Of a stretch of 5,097 nucleotides of DNA, positions 1 through 5,097 are shown piece after piece (position 1 is the first letter of the stretch; each line of letters opens with the position of its first letter). The notes beneath the pieces are model-generated. The model ran no database searches and had not been told where the DNA came from. It saw only the letters and a list, made by a program, of their open reading frames with translations. The stretch is taken from positions 1 through 5,097 of the forward strand of contig MTPE01000374.1 in NCBI GenBank assembly GCA_002011835.1, given 5' to 3'. The DNA is from Desulfarculaceae bacterium JdFR-95. Its GTDB lineage: Bacteria; Desulfobacterota; Desulfarculia; Desulfarculales; Desulfarculaceae. Both the position numbers and the translations under genes were made by a program.

Positions 1-863
1 AGATCGTGGTCACCTTCACCTCCTCCGGCACCAGCGGCCAGAAGAGCCAGACCAACTGGGACGCCGGCTCCCGCGACCGCCAGGCCTTCAGCCGCAAGGC
101 GGTAGTGGAGAGCATGGGCCTGGCCGACTATGAACAGCCGGTCAACTACCTGGTGCTCAGCTACGACCCCGCCAGCGGCGGCACCCGCGGTGCGGCCCAC
201 GCCTTCGCCATGTACACCACCTTCGCCCCCGCGGCCGAGACCGTCTTCGCCATCACCCAGGGGCCCCACGGCCAGCCCCGTTTCCAGCCCGAGGTCTGTC
301 TGGAGGCCCTGGAGCGCTTCGCCGCCAGCGGCCTGCCCCTGCGGGTGGTGGGCTTCCCCGCCTTCGGCTACATGATCCTCAAGGAGCTGGACACCCGCGG
401 CGTGCGCCTGCGGTTCCCCCCCCAGAGCCTCATGCTCCTGGGCGGGGGATGGAAACAGCACACCGGCCAGGCCATCTCCCTGGAGGAATACCGCGCCCTG
501 GTGGAGCGGGTCCTGGGCATAGCCCCCAGCCGGGTGCGCGACTTCTACGGCATGGTGGAACACGGCATCCCCTACCTGAGCTGCGAGTACGGCCACCACC
601 ACGTGCCCATCTACTCCCGGGTCTGCGCCGTGGACCCCGGCACCCTGGAGATCCTGCCCGAAGGCCGGGTGGGCCTGCTCAAGCTCATCACCCCCTACAA
701 CCGCGCCACTCCGGCCATCAGCGTGCTCAGCACCGACCTGGGACAGGTGCGTTCGGGTTGTGCCTGCGGTCGTCCCGGACGCTACCTGGTCTTCGCCCGC
801 CGGGGAGGGGTGAAGAAACACGCCGGCTGCGCCATCAGCGCCGCCCAACTCATCGGCCAGTGA
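1..863 (+). CDS. LuxE-family acyl-protein synthetase (acyl-AMP-forming, partial, 5' end missing)
   Basis: This is an ANL-superfamily enzyme that, in known LuxE proteins, activates a fatty acid as acyl-AMP and moves it onto its own cysteine for delivery to the LuxC reductase. The reading frame is open from the window edge (first full codon at 3). The GTG at 6 is internal, because it falls just before the P-loop FTSSGTSGQKS, which in the family is preceded by roughly 80-100 residues. Numbering from that GTG, LuxE-type landmarks follow in order: GGGWK near residue 146, the DFYGMVEHG adenylate motif, a CEYGHHH stretch, a CACGRPGRY segment, and near the C-terminus a GCAIS motif whose Cys275 (codon 828-830) sits where LuxE carries its acylated cysteine. 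The TGA stop at 861-863 is followed after 8 bp by the LuxC-fusion gene. Family assignment is firm. The substrate is unknown, and PaaK-like ligases are the nearest alternative. Confidence 0.88.
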   Translation, partial: IVVTFTSSGTSGQKSQTNWDAGSRDRQAFSRKAVVESMGLADYEQPVNYLVLSYDPASGGTRGAAHAFAMYTTFAPAAETVFAITQGPHGQPRFQPEVCLEALERFAASGLPLRVVGFPAFGYMILKELDTRGVRLRFPPQSLMLLGGGWKQHTGQAISLEEYRALVERVLGIAPSRVRDFYGMVEHGIPYLSCEYGHHHVPIYSRVCAVDPGTLEILPEGRVGLLKLITPYNRATPAISVLSTDLGQVRSGCACGRPGRYLVFARRGGVKKHAGCAISAAQLIGQ

Positions 864-865
864 GG
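862..865 (+). promoter_or_regulatory. Ribosome binding site deciding the start of the LuxC-PaaK gene
   Basis: GAGG lies 6 nt before the ATG at 872 and overlaps the TGA stop of the upstream gene. The same frame is open further upstream to an ATG at 449. That extension lies entirely inside the LuxE gene in another frame and encodes only low-complexity Pro/Arg/His/Gly-rich sequence, so 872 is the preferred start. The overlap of stop and RBS suggests translational coupling. Confidence 0.6.
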
Positions 866-871
866 AACGCC

Positions 872-3595
872 ATGAAGGACTGGTACTGCTTCGGCGAGTT
901 CCGCCGCGACCCGGAGATCACCCCGGACCTGATGGCAGAGGTCCTGGACCAGGCCCGAGACCGGGCCGCCCGCCAGCGCCAGGTGCCCCTGGAGGCCATG
1001 CTGGAGGTGCTGGAGGAGGCCGGCCGGCGCCTGGCCGACCCCCGCCACCCCATCCGCGGCGAGGCCATGGAACACCTGCCCGCGCGGGTGGGGTTCTCCC
1101 CTCCCATGGTGGCCGCGGCCCTGGACACCCTCTGCGACATCCTGGACGGCGAAAACCTGTGGCGCCGCCTGGACTGCGACCTGGGCGACGCCCGCTGCCT
1201 GGACTTCTACACCTACCACGAGCGCTTCCAGGGATACCTGCGCGCCCTGCCCCGGGGAGTGGTGGCCCACATCGCCGCGGGCAACGTATTCGTGGGGGCC
1301 CTGGACTCGCTGGTGCAGGGCATCGTGACCAAGAACGCCAACCTGCTCAAGATGTCCGGAGACGACACCTTCTTCCCCCTGTTGTTCGCCCGCCTGCTGC
1401 ACGAGTGCGACCCCGAGGGGGCGGTCACGGGTTCGTTCGCCTTGCTCCCCTTCCGGGGCGGGCGCCGCGACCTGGAGGAGCTGATCAAGACCCGCTGCGA
1501 CGTGGTGATCGTCTACGGCGGGGCCGAGGCCGTGGCCGCCTACCGCCAGGGCCTGGGCCCGCACACCAAGCTGGTGGAGTACGGCCCCAAGTACTCCCTG
1601 GTGGTGGTCACGGCGGCAGAGCTGGCCCGCCGGGGAGAGCAAGAGGTGGCGGCCCAGGTGGCCCGCGACGTGACCATGTGGGAGCAGTCGGCCTGCTCCT
1701 CGCCGCACGCGGTCTATGTCTGTGCCGGAGAGGGGGAGGACCCCCGCGGGCCGGCCCGGGACTTCGCCCGGCATCTGGCCGCGGCCCTGGACGAGCTGGC
1801 CCGGACCTACCCCCACGGCCGAATCCTGGTGGACGAGCAGGTGGAGATCACCCGCGAGCGCGAGCTGGCCAAGGTGGCCCAGACCCTGGGCGAAGCCGAG
1901 TTGATCGTGCCCGCACGCCACCGCCAGGACTGGACCGTGATCCTGGAGTACGACCCCGGCTTCCACGTCTCGCCCCACCACCGCACCGTGTTCGTCAAGC
2001 CCCTGGGACGGCTGGAGGAACTGGGGCCGGTCCTGGCCCCCTACGGCGACTTCCTGCAGAGCGTGGCCCTGGTGGCGGCGCCGGAGGAGGCCCTGCGCCT
2101 GGCCCGGGAGCTGGCCTGGCTGGGCGCGGACCGCTTCACCGAGCCCGGACACATGAGCCGGCGCAAGCACGGTACCCCTCACGACGGTACCCGCGGCACG
2201 GGCGAGCTGGTGCGCTGGGCCTCCTGGGGCCGGGACGAGCCCTTCCTGGAGGAGTTCGACTACCTGCCCCGGCACCGACGCGACCGCATCACCCTGGCCC
2301 GGCTCAACCGGCTCATCGCCTTCTGCCGCCGGCACTCGCCCTTCTACCGCGAACGCCTGCCCCGGGAGCGGCTGGAGTCCCTGGAGCAGTTGGCCGAGCT
2401 GCCCCTGTTGTCCCCGGAGGATCTGCGCTCCCACCTGCCCCCCGAAGGCGAGGGCCTGCTCACCGCGCCCCTGGAGAACACCTACGCCTTCAGCAGCGGC
2501 GGCACCACCGGCCAGGCCAAGGTGGTCTACCGTACCGTGCCCGAGACCCTCTACAACGCCCGCGCCCTGGCCAAGGGCCTGCGCCTGGCGGTGTTCCAGC
2601 CCGGCGACGTGGTGGCCAACCTCCTGTTCGCGGGCAACCTGTGGGCCTCCTTCGTCAGCTTCAACCAGGCCCTGGAGCTGGTGGGCTGCCACATCCTGCC
2701 CATCGCCGGCAGCATCGGCCTGGAGCAGGTGGTGGAATACCTGCGGCGGCTCAAGCCCAACGCGGCCGTCTCCATCCCCTCGGTCTTCCTCTCCCTGGCC
2801 CGCCTGGTGGAGGAGCAGGGTATGGACGACCTGCGCCTGGCCAAGATCGCCAGCGGCGGCGAGCACCTCTTCCCCGAGGCCCGGGACTACCTGCGCCGGG
2901 TGCTGGGGGTCCCCGAGGCCCGGGACTACCTGCGCCGGGTGCTGGGGGTGGAGAAGTTCGCCTCCACCGGATACACCACCAACGACACCGGCGCCATCGC
3001 CTTCCCCTGCCAGTGCTGTGAGGGCGGCCTGCACCACGTGCACGAAGACCTGCACTGGGTGGAGATCCTGGACCCCCATACCCACCAGCCCCTGCCTCCG
3101 GGCCGGGTGGGCAAGATCGTGGTCACCAACCTGCAGCGCCGGCTCATGCCCATGATCCGCTACGACGTGGGCGACCTGGGCCGTATCCTGGAGGAGCCCT
3201 GCCCCTGCGGCCGCAAGGTGCGCCTGCTGGAGCTGCTGGGCCGGGTGGACGAGGAACTGCGCATCGGGCCCGCCCGCATCAGCCTGGAGATGGTCTCCGA
3301 GAAGGTGGGCCGGGTGGAGGGTCTGGGCCGCCACTTCCGCATGATCGCCCGCCGCGAACAGATGCGCGACCAACTGGTGGTGGAGGTGGAGGCCGCTTCC
3401 GCCCTGGACCAGCAACAGCGCGAACAGTCGGCCCGGCGCCTGGCCGAGATGCTCACCCAGGCCAAGGCCGAGATCGCCCTGGCCGTGCAGCGGGAGGAGA
3501 TCGCCCCCATCCTGGTGCGGGTCCTGCCCCCGGAGACCATCCCCCGCAACCCGCGCACGGGCAAGATCAAACAGGTGGTGGACCAGCGCCAGTAG
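872..3595 (+). CDS. Fused LuxC-type acyl-CoA/acyl-protein reductase and PaaK-like adenylate-forming ligase
   Basis: This is a 907-residue two-domain enzyme. Residues 1 to about 455 match LuxC-type fatty acyl reductases, which use NADPH to reduce an enzyme-bound acyl thioester to the aldehyde. Visible landmarks are GVVAHIAAGN (129-138), which fits the cofactor-binding region, QSACSSPH with probable catalytic Cys275 (codon 1694-1696), PYGDFLQ near 391, and the C-terminal HDGTRGTGELVRW ending at 449. From about 465 a PaaK-like ANL ligase begins: an ARLNRLIAFC...SPFYRE entry, P-loop SSGGTTGQAK (541-550), STGYTTNDTG (698-707), a Cys/His-rich FPCQCC...HHVH segment (711-724), MIRYDVGD (761-768), CPCGR (777-781) and a C-terminal RTGKIK whose Lys898 fits the ligase catalytic lysine. 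Each half is near full family length, so this is a fusion rather than remnants. A perfect 13-residue duplication (668-693) interrupts the ligase half. Both domain calls are firm. Substrate and product are unknown; the ligase half may feed acyl groups to the reductase half. Confidence 0.87.
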   Translation: MKDWYCFGEFRRDPEITPDLMAEVLDQARDRAARQRQVPLEAMLEVLEEAGRRLADPRHPIRGEAMEHLPARVGFSPPMVAAALDTLCDILDGENLWRRLDCDLGDARCLDFYTYHERFQGYLRALPRGVVAHIAAGNVFVGALDSLVQGIVTKNANLLKMSGDDTFFPLLFARLLHECDPEGAVTGSFALLPFRGGRRDLEELIKTRCDVVIVYGGAEAVAAYRQGLGPHTKLVEYGPKYSLVVVTAAELARRGEQEVAAQVARDVTMWEQSACSSPHAVYVCAGEGEDPRGPARDFARHLAAALDELARTYPHGRILVDEQVEITRERELAKVAQTLGEAELIVPARHRQDWTVILEYDPGFHVSPHHRTVFVKPLGRLEELGPVLAPYGDFLQSVALVAAPEEALRLARELAWLGADRFTEPGHMSRRKHGTPHDGTRGTGELVRWASWGRDEPFLEEFDYLPRHRRDRITLARLNRLIAFCRRHSPFYRERLPRERLESLEQLAELPLLSPEDLRSHLPPEGEGLLTAPLENTYAFSSGGTTGQAKVVYRTVPETLYNARALAKGLRLAVFQPGDVVANLLFAGNLWASFVSFNQALELVGCHILPIAGSIGLEQVVEYLRRLKPNAAVSIPSVFLSLARLVEEQGMDDLRLAKIASGGEHLFPEARDYLRRVLGVPEARDYLRRVLGVEKFASTGYTTNDTGAIAFPCQCCEGGLHHVHEDLHWVEILDPHTHQPLPPGRVGKIVVTNLQRRLMPMIRYDVGDLGRILEEPCPCGRKVRLLELLGRVDEELRIGPARISLEMVSEKVGRVEGLGRHFRMIARREQMRDQLVVEVEAASALDQQQREQSARRLAEMLTQAKAEIALAVQREEIAPILVRVLPPETIPRNPRTGKIKQVVDQRQ
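2872..2949 (+). repeat. Perfect 39-bp in-frame tandem duplication
   Basis: Two identical 39-bp copies occupy 2872-2910 and 2911-2949, and the base before each copy (T) also matches, giving 40 consecutive matches at period 39. The duplication is in frame and encodes PEARDYLRRVLGV twice (residues 668-680 and 681-693), just before the STGYTTNDTG adenylate motif of the PaaK-like domain. PaaK-type enzymes normally have one such helix here, so the second copy looks like an added one. Zero divergence points to a recent slippage or duplication event, or to an assembly artefact. Confidence 0.95.
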
Positions 3596-3600
3596 AGAAA

Positions 3601-3606
3601 GGGGAG
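3601..3606 (+). promoter_or_regulatory. Ribosome binding site of the HATPase-GNAT gene
   Basis: GGGGAG lies 5 nt before the ATG at 3612, in the 16-bp gap after the TAG stop of the fusion gene (3593-3595). It is a strong purine-rich site that supports the chosen start. No terminator or promoter fits in the gap, so the two genes are probably co-transcribed. Confidence 0.65.
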
Positions 3607-3611
3607 ACCCC

Positions 3612-5078
3612 ATGGCCGAACGTCTGGGCGAACAGGAGGTGGCCCGCCTGCGGGTGCGGGCCGAGGTGGACTACCTGCCGGTGGTGGCCCTGCTGGTGCG
3701 CGAGATGGGTCGCCGCCTGGGCCTGTCGCAGCGGGCGGTGTTCGAGCTGGAACACGCGGTGGACGAGGCCGCCACCAACATCGTGCAGCACGCCTTCGAG
3801 CCCGACGAACGCGGCGAGTACACCGTGCGCCTCCTGCGCCGGCCGGGGCGGGTGGTGGTGGCCCTGGAGGACCAGGGCATACCCTTCGACCTGGACAAGT
3901 TCCGTCAGGGCGAGGGCACCGGCCTGGGGCGCCGTTTCCTGGAGGCCTATGCCGACCAGTGGAACCTCTCCTACCTGGGCCCCCAGGGCAAGCGCCTGGA
4001 GATCGTCAAACACCTGCCCCACACCGATGCCCGCGACCACTACCGCCCCGAGGAGCTGGACGACCTGCGCCAAGCCGAGCCCGCACCCCCGGACGAACCC
4101 CTTGCCTTGCGCCTCATGCAGCCCCAGGACGCAGTGGCCCTGGCCCGCTGCGTGTACCGTACCTATGGCTACTCCTACACCAGCGAGTACATCTACTATC
4201 CCGAACGCACCCGGGAGATGCTGGCCTCGGGCGAGATGACCTCCTGCGTGGCGGTCAATCCCGCGGGCGAGATCGTGGGCCACATCGCCCTGATCCGCCA
4301 CCACCCCCAGGCCAAGGTGGCCGAGAGCGGCCAGGCCCTGGTGGACCCCCGCTACCGCGGCCGCGGCCTGTTCAAGAAAGGAAAGCTCTTTCTGGTGGAG
4401 CAGGCCCGCCGGATGGGCCTCTACGGCCTGTTCAGCGAGTCGGTCACCATACATCCCTACACCCAGAAGGGCAACCTGTCCCTGGGGGCCAGGGAGACCG
4501 GCCTGCTGTTGGGTTACGCTCCCCAGCAGCTCCGGTTCAAGCGCCTGGCCGGCGGCCGGCAGACCCAGCGCCAGACCGTGGTCCTCTACTACCTGCCCGT
4601 CAACCCCGCCCCCCGGCGCACGGCCTGGTTGCCACCCCGACACGCCGGGATGATCCAGCGCCTGTGGCGCCACTGCGGCCTGGAACGCCGGGCCCAACGC
4701 CCGGAACAGCCCCCCGCCGCGCCCCACACCCACCTGGAGGTGAAGGTGCGACCGGAGTGGGGACACGCCTTCATCGCCGTGGAGCAGGCCGGCGCCGAGC
4801 TGGTGGAACAGGTCCGGGCCCAACTGGAGGACCTGTGCATCCAGGGACTGAGGTGCATCTACCTGGACCTGCCCCTGGCCCTGGCGCCGGCGGCGGCCCG
4901 CTGCGCCGAGCTGGAGGAGCTGGGGTTCTTCTTCGCCGGCCTCCTGCCAGAGATGCACCCCAGCGGCGACGTGCTGCGCCTGCAATACCTCCACGACCTG
5001 CGCCTGGACCTGGACCAGGTGGTCCTGGTCTCGGAGCTGGGCCGGGAGCTGATGGCTTACATCCGGGAGCGCATGTAG
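3612..5078 (+). CDS. RsbW/SpoIIAB-like ATP-binding (HATPase) domain fused to a GNAT acyltransferase
   Basis: This 488-residue protein combines a signalling fold with an acyltransferase fold. Residues about 10-135 form a GHKL ATPase of the anti-sigma/serine-kinase type: N-box ELEHAVDEAATN with Glu52 and Asn56 in the spacing used by SpoIIAB/RsbW, G1 box DQGIPFD (87-93) and G2 box GEGTGLG (100-106). Residues about 158-310 form a GNAT domain, with the acyl-CoA pyrophosphate-binding motif RYRGRG at 247-252 within ALVDPRYRGRGLF. A Pro/Arg-rich linker (about 330-370) leads to a C-terminal region (372-488) that ends like a GNAT fold, with ELGFFFAGLLP at 436-446, but has no clear CoA-binding motif. 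There is no signal peptide or membrane segment, so it is probably cytoplasmic. Family knowledge suggests partner-switch phosphorylation or ATP-dependent sequestration, and transfer of an acyl group from acyl-CoA. The targets are unknown. Placement in the operon suggests it regulates or modifies the LuxE/LuxC/PaaK pathway. The domain calls are firm and the role is inferred. Confidence 0.83.
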   Translation: MAERLGEQEVARLRVRAEVDYLPVVALLVREMGRRLGLSQRAVFELEHAVDEAATNIVQHAFEPDERGEYTVRLLRRPGRVVVALEDQGIPFDLDKFRQGEGTGLGRRFLEAYADQWNLSYLGPQGKRLEIVKHLPHTDARDHYRPEELDDLRQAEPAPPDEPLALRLMQPQDAVALARCVYRTYGYSYTSEYIYYPERTREMLASGEMTSCVAVNPAGEIVGHIALIRHHPQAKVAESGQALVDPRYRGRGLFKKGKLFLVEQARRMGLYGLFSESVTIHPYTQKGNLSLGARETGLLLGYAPQQLRFKRLAGGRQTQRQTVVLYYLPVNPAPRRTAWLPPRHAGMIQRLWRHCGLERRAQRPEQPPAAPHTHLEVKVRPEWGHAFIAVEQAGAELVEQVRAQLEDLCIQGLRCIYLDLPLALAPAAARCAELEELGFFFAGLLPEMHPSGDVLRLQYLHDLRLDLDQVVLVSELGRELMAYIRERM

Positions 5079-5080
5079 CC

Positions 5081-5097
5081 ATGCCCCCCGCCGGCCC
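5081..5097 (+). CDS. Possible start of the next operon gene (partial, cut by window end)
   Basis: An ATG at 5081 follows the previous TAG stop by 2 bp, and a GGGAG lies 11 nt upstream at 5065-5069 inside the end of the preceding gene. Only five codons (M-P-P-A-G) are visible before the window ends, so no function can be proposed. The tight spacing fits the rest of the operon, but the ribosome-binding spacing is long and the ATG could be chance. Confidence 0.3.

Noticed and set aside
6..8. GTG at position 6 as the start of the LuxE gene
   Set aside because: The frame is open to the window edge, and the P-loop begins only three codons later, so the family's normal N-terminal region must lie upstream of the window.
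449..871. N-terminal extension of the fusion gene back to the ATG at 449
   Set aside because: It would overlap the LuxE gene by more than 400 bases and encode Pro/Arg/His/Gly-rich sequence unlike LuxC. The ATG at 872 has a GAGG ribosome-binding site and begins LuxC-like sequence.
2170..2196. Two GGTACC-containing stretches close together (near 2171 and 2186)
   Set aside because: Very short, within a conserved coding motif of the LuxC domain, and explained by Gly-Thr codons; no sign of a regulatory or recombination site.
1159..3021. A 620-codon plus-strand open frame in another frame within the fusion gene
   Set aside because: Pro/Gly/Arg-rich low-complexity translation typical of a wrong frame in GC-rich DNA, nested wholly inside the real gene.
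782..3613. A 943-codon open frame on the minus strand spanning the whole LuxC-PaaK gene
   Set aside because: It is the mirror of strongly G/C-ending codons on the plus strand, and its product is a low-complexity Gly/Gln/His/Ala/Leu-rich sequence with no recognisable domain. The plus-strand gene has clear catalytic motifs.
3567..4994. A 475-codon minus-strand open frame opposite the HATPase-GNAT gene
   Set aside because: Same composition effect: Gln/His/Gly/Leu-rich with no motif, opposite a gene with clear ATP-binding and CoA-binding motifs.

Overview
The window is a single, densely packed, very GC-rich stretch. All genes are on the + strand, and codons strongly prefer G or C at the third position (CTG Leu, GCC Ala, GAG Glu, GTG Val). 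It looks like a bacterial chromosome from a high-GC lineage. There is no rRNA, tRNA or taxonomic marker. From memory of where LuxE/LuxC/PaaK-type genes without luciferase occur, a Desulfobacterota (deltaproteobacterial) or similar host seems plausible, but this is a weak inference.

Layout. (1) Positions 1-863 hold the 3' three quarters of a LuxE-family acyl-protein synthetase (acyl-AMP-forming ANL enzyme), cut by the left window edge. (2) Positions 872-3595 encode a 907-residue two-domain protein: an N-terminal LuxC-type acyl-CoA/acyl-protein reductase (about residues 1-455) fused to a C-terminal PaaK-like adenylate-forming ligase (about residues 465-907). The ligase half carries a perfect in-frame 39-bp tandem duplication at 2872-2949. 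(3) Positions 3612-5078 encode a 488-residue protein with an N-terminal RsbW/SpoIIAB-type GHKL ATPase/kinase domain, a central GNAT acyltransferase domain, and a C-terminal region that looks like a degenerate second GNAT-like unit. (4) An ATG at 5081 may open the next gene. Intergenic gaps are 8, 16 and 2 bp, so this is almost certainly one operon. Its promoter and terminator lie outside the window, and no intergenic stretch is long enough to hold a separate element.

How the genes may work together. In luminous bacteria, LuxE activates a fatty acid as acyl-AMP, holds it on a C-terminal cysteine and hands it to the LuxC cysteine, where NADPH reduces it to the aldehyde. Both cysteine motifs are present here. 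No luciferase (LuxAB) gene is visible, so any aldehyde product is probably used for something other than light. The operon adds a second adenylating ligase fused directly to the reductase, and a protein joining a partner-switch kinase fold to an acyltransferase fold. This suggests an acyl-activation, reduction and transfer pathway with built-in ATP-dependent regulation. The substrate, product and regulatory partner cannot be read from the sequence.
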